Below, one piece after another: positions 1 through 31,771 of a stretch of DNA of 40,000 bases; the stretch's first letter is position 1; each line of letters begins with the position of its first letter. Origin of the DNA: Glandiceps talaboti. Taxonomy: Eukaryota > Hemichordata > Enteropneusta > Spengelidae. The stretch is taken from NCBI RefSeq assembly GCF_964340395.1, contig NC_135559.1, positions 3,682,501 to 3,722,500 on the forward strand. Direction: 5' to 3'. The notes beneath the pieces were generated by a model, which was not told the origin of the DNA, did not search any database, and worked only from the letters and a program-made list of their open reading frames with translations. The position numbers were made by a program, and so were the translations under genes.

Positions 1-768
1 CAGTCGGACTAGACTAATGTTCATGAATAATCAAGAATACTAATAAAGTATACTCTAGTACTGAATAGTGATTGGTGATCATGGATGTTCACGATACACC
101 GTGACGTCACTGATTATACCCATGATGATGGATTCTTCCTTCAAAATACAGTCTTGTGATCTTTAAGTTCATTGGCGATCTCTGACAGGGATCTTGAAAT
201 CCCTGTTACAATGGGATAGTTAAATTCACTATCGTCGATGTTAGCTACATTTGTTAAAAATAAACTTTGAAGGAAAACATACTCTGCTCAGTAAGAGGGT
301 TACTTTGGTTACAAGCATTTTATATCATATCATTTTCTGTTTATTTGTGATTTGTTTACTCCTCTAAGACAGCAATACCTTCCATGTAATATTTGGACTC
401 ATCCGTCGCTAGATAAGTTTTATCATTTAATGGCAAGTAAAAATCCTCATCACCTAAGACAACTTGCAATGTATATTTTATAAGGCATTTAGATTAAGAG
501 AAAACTTTTCCATTTTATAAGTTATGTTTATTCTTGACACGTTTTCAGTTGTATATTTTCATTCCATGTACGTATGCAATCATTATACTTTTTGTCTTGT
601 TTTAGTTGTTCGTATATGTATTTTGGGCCGATGGCCTCTAAACGCGAAATACATATTCTATTCTATATCATAGCAGGATAAGTGTCATACCCTGTTTGTT
701 TCGAGAGTTGTCACTTGAACGGAACTCTTTTTTCTTCTTGTAAATATTCTTTCCAATCCAAAAGAACA
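1..768. other. Downstream flank of the carotenoid oxygenase gene
   Basis: I see no coding feature here. It would contain the 3' UTR of the minus-strand gene. A minus-strand AATAAA (plus TTTATT at 527-532) is one possible polyadenylation signal, but AT-rich sequence makes such matches common. Confidence 0.3.
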
Positions 769-874
769 GGTGGCTGGCAGAGCTGATTAAGGTGGCTGGC
801 AGAGCTGATTAAGGTGGCTGGCAGAGCTGATTAAGGTGGCTGGCAGAGCTGATTAAGGTGGCTGGCAGAGCTGA
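769..874. repeat. 22-bp tandem repeat, about 4.8 copies
   Basis: The unit GGTGGCTGGCAGAGCTGATT plus AA starts at 769, 791, 813, 835 and 857. The copies are identical and the last is partial, indicating recent expansion. Confidence 0.97.
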
Positions 875-1096
875 GATGATCCTATAGTAGCCTTATGACT
901 ATATTGATTAGATAACTCTAATGCGAGAACCAGGGATTAAAACCCGGGCCTTTAAGGATTTCAATAAAAAATACTGAATATCGTATTTAGAGCTCTACAA
1001 TAATACATATGATGGCTCCTTGATAGAAGAGGAGTGTCGAAATGTATTAAATGCAAGGTAACATAACGAAACAATTGCAGTGTCCATTAAATCGAG

Positions 1097-20460
<19,364 letters not shown>

Positions 20461-21130
20461 GGTCGCCTAAGTTGTTGTCTTCGCTGTTGGTTCTATTTCG
20501 TGTAGGGTGTATGGTTCTATGCCCAGTATTAAACTTGGGGCGAATCGTACCAGCAGGCAAGCAGTGTGACAAGCAGTTGAACAGTTCTTCAACTTATATA
20601 TGCACAGAGTAATATTATGTAACTTGATAAGTATCCGACTGTTCAAATAGTTACACGCACGTATTTTTCTCATTTGGGGATTGTCTCATGCCTTTCGACT
20701 ACGCCTAGCATTTTGCTATTGACCATCTGCACGAAGCTCTTGACAAGAAGCCTGGCGCAAATTGTCTTTGTGGGTTTTACTTTCCGCTATGATATGTCAA
20801 ACCAGATTTAAACTGAAAAGCCTTCCGTAAGGGGAGAGAATATTGAATCATTAGGTGAACTCATAGACCCTCCACCAACCGAACAATTAGGTCGATTTGC
20901 AAGGTGAACAGATTGGGTGATTGTATATGTGATAATTGAGTAGATGGGGTGTGTACTTTGTCAAAATTAAAGTTAATGATTGAAAAAAGATGGTATCTCT
21001 GGACTTGAGACTGTAGTGACATTATTAGGATTTGTCTGTGTAAATATACATATAACATAAATAATAAACAAATAAATAAATAAAACAAACAAACAAAGAA
21101 AACACGAGAAGTCACATGTTAATATCAACA
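20461..21130 (-). promoter_or_regulatory. 5' UTR and putative promoter region of the carotenoid oxygenase gene
   Basis: It lies directly upstream of the minus-strand start codon. I see no convincing TATA box or initiator. A segment around 20798-20832 (CCAGATTTAAACTGAA, then GCCTTCCGTAAGGG) recurs at about 17009-17041 in intron 1 and is probably a dispersed repeat rather than a regulatory element. Confidence 0.35.
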
Positions 21131-23320
21131 ATGTATGAATATTATAGTAATGGAAGTGTATAGGTCAGTAATGTAAACTATAGTAATGAAAGTGTAAAGG
21201 TTAGTAATATATACTATAGTAATGAAAGTGTAAAGGTTAGTAATGTATACTATAGTAATGAAAGTGTAAAGGTTAGTAATATATACTATAGTAATGAAAG
21301 TGTATAGGTTAGTAATGTATACTATAGTATTGAAAGTGTAAAGGTTAGTAATGTATACTATAGTAATGAAAGTGTAAAGGTTAGTAATGTATACTATAGT
21401 AATGAAAGTGTAAAGGTTAGTAATGTATACTATAGTAATGAAAGTGTATAGGTTAGTAATGTATACTATAGTAATGAAAGTGTAAAGGTTAGTAATGTAT
21501 ACTATAGTAATGAAAGTGTAAAGGTTAGTAATATATACTATAGTAATGAAAGTGTATAGGTCAGTAATGTAAACTATAGTAATGAAAGTGTAAAGGTTAG
21601 TAATGTATACTATAGTAATGAAAGTGTAAAGGTTAGTAATGTATACTATAGTAATGAAAGTGTAAAGGTTAGTAATGTATACTATAGTAATGAAAGTGTA
21701 AAGGTTAGTAATGTATACTATAGTAATGAAAGTGTAAAGGTTAGTAATATATACTATAGTAATGAAAGTGTAAAGGTTAGTAATGTATACTATAGTAATG
21801 AAAGTGTAAAGGTTAGTAATGTATACTATAGTAATGAAAGTGTAAAGGTTAGTAATATATACTATAGTAATGAAAGTGTAAAGGTTAGTAATGTATACTA
21901 TAGTAATGAAAGTGTAAAGGTTAGTAATGTATACTATAGTAATGAAAGTGTAAAGGTTAGTAATGTATACTATAGTAATGAAAGTGTAAAGGTTAGTAAT
22001 GTATACTATAGTAATGAAAGTGTAAAGGTTAGTAATGTATACTATAGTAATGAAAGTGTAAGGGTTAGTAATATATACTATAGTAATGAAAGTGTATAGG
22101 TTAGTAATGTATACTATAGTATTGAAAGTGTAAAGGTTAGTAATATATACTATAGTAATGAAAGTGTATAGGTTAGTAATGTATACTATAGTAATGAAAG
22201 TGTAAAGGTTAGTAATGTATACTATAGTATTGAAAGTGTAAAGGTTAGTAATGTATACTATAGTAATGAAAGTGTAAAGGTTAGTAATGTATACTATAGT
22301 ATTGAAAGTGTAAAGGTTAGTAATGTATTCTATAGTATTGAAAGTGTAAAGGTTAGTAATGTATACTATAGTAATGAAAGTGTATAGGTCAGTAATGTAT
22401 ACTATAGTAATGAAAGTGTAAAGGTTAGTAATATATACTATAGTAATGAAAGTGTATAGGTTAGTAATGTATACTATAGTATTGAAAGTGTAAAGGTTAG
22501 TAATGTATACTATAGTAATGAAAGTGTAAAGGTTAGTAATGTATACTATAGTAATGAAAGTGTAAAGGTTAGTGATGTATACTATAGTAATGAAAGTGTA
22601 AAGGTTAGTAATATATACTATAGTAATGAAAGTGTAAAGGTTAGTAATGTATACTATAGTAATGAAAGTGTAAAGGTTAGTAATGTATACTATAGTAATG
22701 AAAGTGTAAAGGTTAGTAATGTATACTATAGTAATGAAAGTGTAAAGGTTAGTAATGTATACTATAGTAATGAAAGTGTAAAGGTTAGTAATGTATACTA
22801 TAGTAATGAAAGTGTAAAGGTTAGTAATATATACTATAGTAATGAAAGTGTAAAGGTTAGTAATATATACTATAGTAATGAAAGTGTAAAGGTTAGTAAT
22901 GTATACTATAGTAATGAAAGTGTAAAGGTTAGTAATATATACTATAGTAATGAAAGTGTATAGGTTAGTAATGTATACTATAGTAATGAAAGTGTAAAGG
23001 TTAGTAATGTATACTATAGTAATGAAAGTGTATAGGTCAGTAATGTATACTATAGTATTGAAAGTGTATAGGTTAGTAATGTATACTATAGTAATGAAAG
23101 TGTATAGGTCAGTAATGTATACTATAGTAATGAAAGTGTATAGGTCAGTAATGTATACTATAGTATTGAAAGTGTATAGGTTAGTAATGTATACTATAGT
23201 AATGAAAGTGTATAGGTCAGTAATGTATACTATAGTAATGAAAGTGTATAGGTTAGTAATGTATACTATAGTAATGAAAGTGTATAGGTTAGTAATGTAT
23301 ACTATAGTAATGAAAGTGTA
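21131..23320. repeat. 2.2-kb minisatellite, 36-bp unit, about 61 copies
   Basis: The unit begins AGTAATGTATACTATAGTAA and is exactly 36 bases throughout. Variation is concentrated at four sites: GTATAC/ATATAC, GTAATG/GTATTG, TAAAGG/TATAGG and GGTT/GGTC. Because 36 is divisible by 3, long frames result: a 773-residue minus-strand frame of 12-residue repeats (NLYTFITIVYIT) and a shorter plus-strand one. The former lacks low-repeat flanking coding sequence and is most likely spurious. Confidence 0.97.
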
Positions 23321-23986
23321 TTGATGGTACAGTTGTGGATGAACAAGTTCTGAATATATGTAAATGTACAGCTGATTCAAATTGCCTGCATAAATTATTT
23401 TAAGTATGGTTGCTTGCCGTATGGTACTATGGCAATATCTATGCACACTAAATAAATATATTATTATGATAATGTCTGTAAGCAGTTTAAAGTGTTATTG
23501 TAGTTAATGGAGGTATGTAGTTGGGTTGAGGGTGAAAGATAATCAGATAAACAATTGTCATATCTGTGAACGGCATAGCAGTTTGAAGTTGTTATGTTCT
23601 GATACTGTAGATTAGTATTTCTACAATGTATATCATCCAGGCGTAAATGTGTAGAGAATTCTCCACATTATAGATATAGGGAGTTATTATGTTTGACATT
23701 ACAATGGTTGTAAATATGTCTAGAGGTATACAAAGTTGTGTAATTGAATAAAGTTATTATGTTATTATAATTGGTGGAGTTTATGATCTATTATTTAGTG
23801 TTGATGAATGAATTATGAGAGAGAGGAAATATAGAATGTTTGGGTGAGTTGGTGCTGTTTCATTAATGAAATATAATTTAGTTTTCTGTTCAAGTTAAAG
23901 AAACATTGACAAGGTGGTGTGATTTTTTGATAAATATGTTTTTTATTAGTAAAGTATTGCATAACATGTTTTCTACGGTTTGTCTC
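23321..23986. other. Non-coding gap
   Basis: AT-rich sequence with no gene or repeat that I can support. Confidence 0.5.
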
Positions 23987-24272
23987 TTGATATAGTTCAA
24001 TGCACTGTAGTAGGTGATTGTCCCTCGATATAGTTCAACATTGCTGTACTATGCAGTTATCTCTTGATAAAGTTAAATTTAGCTGTAGGAGGTGATTGTC
24101 CATTGATAAAGTTCAATGTACTGTAGGGGGTGATTGTCCATTGATAAAGTTAAATTTAGCTGTAGGAGGTGATTGTCCATTGATAAAGTTCAATGTACTG
24201 TAGGAGGTGATTGTCCATTGATAAAGTTCAATGTACTGTAGTAGGTGATTGTCCCTCGATATAGTTCAACAT
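23987..24272. repeat. Minisatellite of about 38-bp units
   Basis: The unit TTGATAAAGTTCAATGTACT continues GTAGGAGGTGATTGTCCA. About seven diverged copies alternate between TTCAATGTACTG and TTAAATTTAGCTG forms. Confidence 0.9.
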
Positions 24273-24388
24273 TTGCCCTGTTGGACAAAACAGTCAATAA
24301 CAATTTTTCTTTGATTTTATCGGTACTGTTATGTCAACTTCATAAAACAACAACTACTTAGTTTTTACTTTTATCACATACATTACAT

Positions 24389-24390
<2 letters not shown>

Positions 24391-24450
<60 letters not shown>

Positions 24451-25503
24451 TACATACATACATACATACATACATACATACATACATACATACATACATA
24501 CATACATACATACATACATAAATACATACATACACACACACATACATGCATACATACATACATACATACATACATACACATACATACACACATACACACA
24601 TACACACATACACACATACACACACACATACATACATACATACATACATACATACATACATACATACATACATACATACATACACCCATACATACATACA
24701 TACATACATACATACATACATACATACATACATACATACATACATACATACATAAATACATACATACACACACATACATACATACATACATACATACATA
24801 CATACATACATACATACATACATACATACACCCATACATACATACATACATACATACATACATACATACACCCATACATACATACATACATACATACATA
24901 CATACATACATACATACATACATACATACATACATACATACATACATACATACATACATACATACATACATACATACATACATACATACACCCATACATA
25001 CATACATACATACATACATACATACATACATACATACATACATACATACATACATACATACATACATACATACATACATACATACACACACACATACATA
25101 CATACATACATACATAAATAAATACATACATACATACACACACATACATACATACATACATACATACATACACCCATACATACACCCATACATACATACA
25201 TACATACATACATACATACATACATACATACATACATACATACACCCATACATACATACATACATACATACATACACACATACATACATACACACATACA
25301 TACATACATACATACATACATACATACATACATACATACATACATACATACACACACACACCCATACATACATACATACATACATACATACATACATACA
25401 TACATACATACATACATACATACATACATACATACATACATACATACACACACCCATACATACATACATACATACATACACACACCCATACATACACACA
25501 CAC
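24391..25503. repeat. 1.1-kb (CA)n/(CATA)n microsatellite
   Basis: A CA run (24392-24446) grades into over 1 kb of CATA with CACA and CCCA interruptions. Three long Cys/Met/Tyr/Val minus-strand frames result from translating the repeat and are not genes. Confidence 0.98.
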
Positions 25504-25574
25504 GAAGGGCATTTCTTGTAAACCAGTCTGCACTAGTTTGTTCCATAAGGAAGAGATGTATTAGTGGTAGAAAG

Positions 25575-25578
<4 letters not shown>

Positions 25579-25654
<76 letters not shown>
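25579..25654. repeat. (TG)n microsatellite
   Basis: An almost pure TG run of about 76 bp. It lies 75 bp beyond the CATA array and in the opposite sense to its CA run. Confidence 0.97.
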
Positions 25655-25659
<5 letters not shown>

Positions 25660-25749
25660 GCGGGATTCTTAAATCGGACCGACAAAAAGTCACTGACCTC
25701 CTATCTGTAAAACAAAAAACATGATGACCCCCCCACCCCCATATATAAT

Positions 25750-26460
25750 ATTCACATGACATATATTTTTTGATCGTGACTCAGTGTGGACTGCTTGACT
25801 GTCTTGCATCTACTTTATAAGATCTCGGGTTAGCACTATCATGAATTTATTATTGACTACATTATATATATTCCAAAAGGAGTTTAATAGCATCTTGACA
25901 GTGAAAGGTATGGAAAAGCTTGAGCAGGGAATATGTATATCTCCTATGGGGGTCCTAGAAGCCCTGGAGGATTTTTACTCTGAAAAGTCAATTTTGAGAC
26001 TATTCAGGCCCTTTCAGACAATAATTTCCAAGCTTTACAAGACAGCACCAACATGTAAAAAAGCAACTACATAGGGTTGAAATATTTTTGAAATATAGTT
26101 TGATAGCATCTTGACAGTAAGAGGTAGGGCGATGAGCTTGAGATTGGGATGTGTACACCTCATGTAGGGGGTGGGGGTGGTCCTAAGGGGTCTCCCTCTA
26201 GAAGCCTGGAGGTCTTTTACTCTGAAAAGTCAATTTTTAGACTATTAGGTAAGAAACAGACAAGGCAATATGCCATTGTAGAAGAAGGACTGTTTTCTTC
26301 CATCACAATCCAAAACACATTGACCCCCTATCCACAATTTTGAAAACAGCGTGACCCCCCTACTCCCAATTTAAAAAACAGGGTGACCCCCTACAAATAA
26401 AAAAACAGGGTGACCCCCTACAAATCTACCCCCGGCCGAAGAAACTGACCGGTCCCTTAA
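25750..26460. repeat. Dispersed repeat, copy 1: diverged tandem monomers plus TGACCCCC-rich tail
   Basis: It shares a long similarity with 29132-29720: GTGTGGACTGCTTGACTGTC, then CATCTACTTTATAAGATC, then GCATCTTGACAGTGAAAGG. Internally the block from TAGCATCTTGACAGT to GACTATTAGG is a diverged tandem of about 200 bp. The tail (26262-26455; GGTGACCCCCTACAAAT and similar) matches 31780-31960. Small open frames inside it are not conserved between copies. Confidence 0.8.
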
Positions 26461-26950
26461 CAAATCCATTCAGTCTGACAAATTCCCTGACGAATGGTTG
26501 TCGGCGAACGTAATACCTGTTCACAAAACGTCAATGTGGAAAATTATAGAGCAATTTCTTTGCTCTGTCTTTGTAGTAAGGTGTTGGAAAGATGCATTCT
26601 GTTTATCATTATATAAAACCTCTTATTCATGATGTACATTACGGTTTTTTGAAGGGTCGGCAGACAACAACTTAACCCAGTTAACAAAATTTTTGAATCG
26701 TGCTGGTCAAGTCGATGTCGTATATCTCGACTTTTCAAAAGCATTCGACTTTGTGCCTCATGATCTTCTCCTGCATAAATTATAAATGTATGGTTTCCAT
26801 GGTAAACTATTAAATTGGTTTGTGTCTTATTATTTACACAATCGTTATCAAAAAGTTGTTGTCGACGGTGCCATGTCTGATTGGACTTCTGTTATATATG
26901 GGGTGCCTCGGGGTTCTATTTTGGGACTTATTATCAGCTGTGCTACAACA
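26461..26950 (+). pseudogene. LINE reverse transcriptase fragment (N-terminal RT blocks)
   Basis: Conceptual translation shows non-LTR retrotransposon RT motifs across frame changes and stops: DKFPDEWLSANVIPVHK, then YLDFSKAFDFVPHDLLLHKL, a TAA stop, MYGFHGKLLNWFVSYYLHNR, and GVPRGSILG. The YADD block is missing; similarity ends soon after GVPRGSILG. The order fits Jockey/CR1-type LINEs. It is dead and truncated at both ends. Confidence 0.85.
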
Positions 26951-27923
26951 CCATTGACGCTGTCGTTTTTGAAATCTTCGTTTCAGCTCACAATTCCTCT
27001 GCAATTCCTATTTAATATACTTCCCAGAGTATTACATGTAGATGTAGGTCGGTGTCGTCGCGTCCACGTGATCCCGGGCAATGACCGATCACGCCACCGT
27101 GTCACGTTATCCACGTGTTATCTGATGTTAAACGTCTTACATTGTATTTATGCATGTTATGTTGTTTTATCAAACCAGCTTGACACCCTGTGTAGAGCAG
27201 AGTCAACCATGGATTTTGAAATTGCAAGAATGTATGCACGTAATCGAGATGCATGTGGTATTGAGTCATTTCTAGACCCATTTCATAGATGAATGAGTTC
27301 TAGACACTTCACACTATCGACCCATTTTATGTTATTGTTATCTGTTGCTTGAAAACGTTTGAGAAACGTTCAAGATCAGCTGTACTTTTATTTATTACAA
27401 ATAATTTCCTTCGTGTACACCAATCCGTACGTATTGCGTACATTTTATCTAAACATCTAACTTTTTGAATAACTTAGACTACCAAAGAAAAGCCTTCCCT
27501 TATCGGAGTAGTCCGAGCTATTCAAAATACTATCAATAATATCGATATTATCGCGATAAAAACACTACGTCGGGAAAAACCCTCGCTAATCATCTTTGTT
27601 TATTAAAGTTATTCAAAATATTACATTTTTGTCCGATATTATCGATAATATCGGATAAAAATCTGATATTTTGAATAACTTAGACAAAGAGATTGATGGG
27701 GGGGGGGGGGAGGCTTTCCCCATATAGATTATTTTAGCGCAACTGTGCGTCTAAGGTTCTGTGGTGCTATAGGCATGATGCGCCATAGACCGGTTGATGA
27801 CCTTGTACACACATACGTCGTGTTTGTATACTATTCTGGATATCACACGGGGGTGCTACAACATGCATTGGCTTATCTTCTAATAGGAAAATGAAATAAT
27901 CTTGAGATTGTCGCATACTTATC
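26951..27923. other. Non-coding region
   Basis: An open frame continues from the LINE fragment to 27292 but shows no RT motifs after about 26945. Around 27480-27680, ATCGATATTATCG-type inverted AT repeats and a G-run (27699-27712) occur. No gene is recognised. Confidence 0.4.
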
Positions 27924-28313
27924 CCTAGTCTCGCTGCCAGACTTGTGACTATCGTCCCTATGTAAGGCGTACGAAGTGCGCCCTGAGCGGCGAAGCCGCG
28001 AGAGGTGGACTTTAGTCTAGTTTAGGCACAGGGTAAAGGACCAATGATCAATTTTGTACTCGCGATTTTCCGGATTTCTAACATTATTTTCTGTATATTT
28101 CAAATAAAGTTTTAAATACTGTTTCCTCTTACTGTTTTTTTTCTATTTCGTAACTGATATCAATGTCTTATCTGAGTTTATCGCGAGTACAAAATTGATC
28201 ATTGGTCCTTTACCCTGTGGTTTAGGGACTAGACCCTCTCTACTCGCGGCTAAGCCGCTCGGCATACATACAAAGATTAGGGACGATAGTCACGAGTCTG
28301 ACAGCAGCTAGTC
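27924..28313. mobile_element. Outer foldback element, split by a MITE
   Basis: The left arm (27924-28026) includes GCCAGACTTGTGACTATCGT and AAGCCGCGAGAGG. The right arm (28220-28313) contains their complements, CGATAGTCACGAGTCTG and TACTCGCGGCTAAGCC. The pairing centre coincides with the 193-bp MITE described separately, so one element inserted into another. Confidence 0.7.
28027..28219. mobile_element. 193-bp MITE with about 40-bp perfect TIRs
   Basis: The ends are CACAGGGTAAAGGACCAATG and its exact complement CATTGGTCCTTTACCCTGTG. Arms continue through TCAATTTTGTACTCGCGA. GTTTAGG flanks both sides (28020-28026 and 28220-28226), a 7-bp target duplication. The interior is AT-rich and non-coding. 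A second copy in reverse orientation is at 39343-39505. Confidence 0.88.
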
Positions 28314-28400
28314 TATCAGCTAGCCCTCGGATGTTCTTCCGATAAAATACGACACACAGCCGAACAACGCTATCGAGGATGGAACATGGAAAATGACATT

Positions 28401-28483
28401 CGCTAGACTGTTCGGGCAGGCCCTCACATGCGAACTTCGTTCGCTTATAGTTATAGCATCGAAAGAAAGCCCGAACGTCTAGC
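28401..28483. mobile_element. Short foldback with CGCTAGACTGTTCGGGC arms
   Basis: CGCTAGACTGTTCGGGC at 28401-28417 mirrors GCCCGAACGTCTAGC at 28469-28483. ATTCGCTAGACTGT also appears in the foldbacks near 3552 and 3683, linking the two regions. Confidence 0.6.
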
Positions 28484-28492
28484 AGCAAGACT

Positions 28493-28544
28493 AGGTTCAC
28501 TCACCGCGAAAGAAGACACGTTTTCTTTCGCGGTGAGTGAACCT
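28493..28544. repeat. Perfect 22-bp inverted repeat (hairpin)
   Basis: AGGTTCACTCACCGCGAAAG plus AA is followed after 8 bases by its exact complement. It is too GC-rich and exact to be a chance palindrome. It could be a small foldback relic. Confidence 0.85.
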
Positions 28545-28918
28545 GCGCGGTCACAGAAACAAGTGTAATTTTACCCCTTTCATATATAGTTGGTTAAGTA
28601 CGTCAATATTAACGATATTTAATATCGACATTTTATTGTGTTCTGATATAAATATTCAGAAACAAACTCGGGAAACAAATGTCTGTGGTAATGCCCACTA
28701 GCATGGAACAAGGAGAGTATACACGACAATATATATTCACGCAATGCTGTAGAAATGAGATCATACATTCCGAGACATAGATATAAATTACTAAATGGCT
28801 AAAATGATTGTATTGTATTCACTTTATTTCTGTATGTTATTTTTTGTATGCTTTACCATGCTTGCTATGGCATGTTGTTATGCAATAAAGATTGATATCG
28901 ATTTGTTCGTGAATATGA

Positions 28919-29128
28919 TATCTGTCTCCACATGCAATGGTGAAGTTTCTAGTATGAGGTCGTCGGGTCGAACATATGTTGACTTATACAAAGTAATGCA
29001 ATTCAAAGGTTGCAGAAACACAAAGGCAAACATGGATTCCGAGATATAAATATCGAGTTGTTCGTAGATATATGTTCGACCCGACGACCTCATACTAGAA
29101 ACTTCACCAGTGCATGTGGAGACATATA
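28919..29128. mobile_element. Foldback element with about 60-bp inverted arms
   Basis: The left arm (28919-28980) contains CTCCACATGCAATGGTGAAG and GGTCGTCGGGTCGAACATAT. The right arm (29068-29128) is its complement with three or four mismatches. The roughly 87-bp middle is unique. Open frames on either strand are by-products. Confidence 0.8.
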
Positions 29129-29131
29129 TCA

Positions 29132-29890
29132 CATTCACGTGACAGGTATCTTTTGATCTTGCCTCGGACTCAGTGTGGACTGCTTGACTGTCTAGCATCT
29201 ACTTTATAAGATCCCAGGTTAGCACTATCATAATTATAATCATTGTCTACACAGGGTAAATATATTCCAAAAGCAGTTTAATAGCATCTTGACAGTGAAA
29301 GGTAGGGGGAAACCTTGTAAAGGGAATATGTACATCTCTTATGGGGCGGGGGTCCCCCTAGAAGCCCTGGGGGTTTTTACTCTGAAAAAATAATTTTGAG
29401 ACTATTCAGACCCTTTCAGACAATAATTTCCAAGCTTTACAAGACAGCACCAACTTGTTAAAAGCAACTACATCGGGTTGAAATACTTTTGAAATAGACT
29501 TTAAATTGATAGCATCTTGACAGTAAGAGGGGAAGAGCCTGAGACTGGGATACGTTCACCGCATGTGGGTGTTCCGAGGAGGTCTCCCTCTAGAAGCCCT
29601 GGAGGAATTTACTCTTAAAGCCAATGTTTAGGCTATTCAGACCCTTTCAAGCAATAACCGTAATCCATGCTTTACAAGACAGCACCATCAAGTATCAGAA
29701 ACTATTCTTTATAACTTACATAGGGTTGAAATATGTAGTAAAGGTCAGCACATCTAATGGTAGTATCATTGTTAGGGGAGATTTGGAATTTAAGGCAATA
29801 TTAGACTATCTTGGTCAACATTTCACATTTTTAAAAGATGTCAAATTAGATTAGGGTGAAAATATTTTTAAAAGTTTAATACCATTATGA
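29132..29890. repeat. Dispersed repeat, copy 2 of the 25750 element
   Basis: It matches 25750-26250 with substitutions and small indels, and extends through at least one more diverged monomer (29510-29720) and possibly a third (29880-30050). The monomer core is GCATCTTGACAGT...CTAGAAGCCCTGG...TTTACTCT...GACTATTCAGACCCTTTC. Confidence 0.75.
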
Positions 29891-30231
29891 CATCTGATTG
29901 TTGGTTGAATGCATGAGTGACCTCTGGGGGTGAGGGATTCCTTGGGATTTCCCCCTGGCAGATCTGCAGTTTTTTGCTTCTATTAAGGCAATGTTTAGGT
30001 TATTCATAGGCTTAGAGGTAACATTTCCAAGCTTCGAAAAGCTAACGTAAATGTAAGTTTTAAATGAGTTTCCCATGTCACATAAAAATGGGCCTGTAAC
30101 ATTGGTATGGGGGCATTAATATTGCATGTAAAGTCACCGGTATGTTAGAGATTTTTAGGTGGTCATACCTAGTGTATAATAGAAACTGGAATCTGATGAG
30201 ATGTGGTGATTTGTAGTGTCAATAAAATGTA

Positions 30232-31470
30232 GTGCCCAAAACAGAAAGTGTATTAATCGCACTCACTTGGCTAGCCTCTTACCTCACCAACAGATCACAG
30301 AAAGTCATAGTATCTGGCAGTTTATCTGAAAGTGTTCAACTGAAGTTTGGCGTCCCACAAGGATCATGCCTTGGTCCAGTCCTTTTTACGGCCTATTCGA
30401 GTACACTGTTTCGCGTCATAAACAACCATATGATTAATTCATACGGCTATGCTGATGATACACAACTTTTGAAAGTGTTTAAACCTCGATTAGATGTGAA
30501 ACTGATGCTATAAAGTGTATAGAGAGGTGTGTCGGTGACATACAAGCCTGGATGTAACATATAGACTGAAGTTAAATGAGAACAAAACTGAAGTTATGCT
30601 ACTAGGGACAAAACAACAATTAGCTAAAGTAACAAGTTAGCGTATTACTGTCGGAGATAATCAGAGCAAAATAGTTGACCATGTCCGCAATCTGGGAGGC
30701 TGGTTAGATTCAAATCTATCGATGGTTCGTCATGTTAACCAAATCTGTAAGAAAGTCAATTATAACTTATACAATCTCCGTCGTATCCGTAAATATCTGA
30801 ATCAGAAAGCTTGTGAAACATTGGTCCATTCTCTAGTCAGTTCTCATCTTGATTATGCAAACTCCATATTGTATGGAATGCCACAGTATTTGTTTGACAG
30901 ATTGCAGCGAGTACAAAATAATGCCGCACGAGTTGTAAAAGGTTTGAGAAAGTATGATGGAATAACACAATCTCTTATTGAGCTCAGTTCACTGGCTGCC
31001 TGTCAAGGCAAGAGTTGATTTTAAAGTAATTTTACTAGTTTTTAAGGCTTTGAATGGTAAAACACCATTGTATATCCAGGATTCGTTCACACGTACCAAC
31101 AATTCTCGTTACAATTTACGTAACGACTGTAGTCAAAATCTTGTTGTACCTCGATCATATAATACACTAAATGACAGAGCGCTTATCATTTGTGGACCAA
31201 AGCTATGGAACTTAATTCCTGGAGAACTAAAGCTGATCACTGACATTGAACGTTTTAAAGGTGAACTGAAAACACACATTATTATAAGCTGTATTAATTT
31301 ATTATCGCGTGTCTTTTACTAAGTAGTCATTTTAGCCTTTTTGTAATTATTGTAACCAGTTTGTTGTTTTTAGCTTTATTATATTGTTTTACCATGCTTT
31401 TAAATCTATTTTATGTACAGTGCTTTAGAAGATTAATAAATAGAAAAGGCGCTTTAGAAAATAAATAAAC
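30232..31470 (+). pseudogene. LINE reverse transcriptase fragment (C-terminal RT to 3' end)
   Basis: Three frames must be combined. The first holds QKVIVSGSLSES, GVPQGSCLGPVLF and YGYADDTQLL (catalytic YADD near 30445). The second holds RHVNQICKKVNYNLYNLRRI and SHLDYANSILYGMP, then LQRVQNNAARVV. The third holds HWLPVKARVDFKVILLVFKA and GPKLWNLIPGELK. This is the typical RT tail of CR1/Jockey-like LINEs. At least two frameshifts and several stops make it inactive. The end at about 31436-31470 has short AATAAA/TTTAAACTT tandem motifs. Its family differs from the fragment at 26461, as the overlapping blocks are only moderately similar. Confidence 0.88.
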
Positions 31471-31771
31471 TTTAAACTTTAATCCCTTCTGACAAGTTCA
31501 TACTGATGATTAGAACAATTTAGATTAACTTCATAAAAAACTATCTATGAAGAGTACCATTACGAAACCTTCAAGTTCACTTTTGTCCCAAAGTGCAATA
31601 TAAGTGAAGCATTGATTGTGAAACAGCCAAGCATTTACATGACATGTTCTGTAACTAGTGTGGTAGCTAGGTAATACATGTATATGTATATTTATAGTTA
31701 TGCTTGAACCATGGAAGTAATATTAAAGAATTCTTGTAAGAAACAGGGACAAGAACAAACATTTACATGTA

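Noticed and set aside
21131-23320. Regular 36-bp repeats as a CRISPR array
   Set aside because: The units are contiguous with no spacers, there are no cas genes, and the window is eukaryotic.
21125-23446. A 773-residue minus-strand open frame
   Set aside because: It is the translation of a 36-bp tandem repeat whose length is a multiple of three; no domain, and the flanks are not gene-like.
24354-25762. Three overlapping Cys/Met/Tyr/Val-rich proteins of about 380-460 residues
   Set aside because: They are readings of a CATA/CA microsatellite in all frames.
26786-27292. A 168-residue protein
   Set aside because: Only its first about 55 residues are a LINE RT remnant; the rest is unrelated sequence that happens to be open.
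28240-28500. An 86-residue minus-strand protein
   Set aside because: It spans foldback arms and shows no domain.
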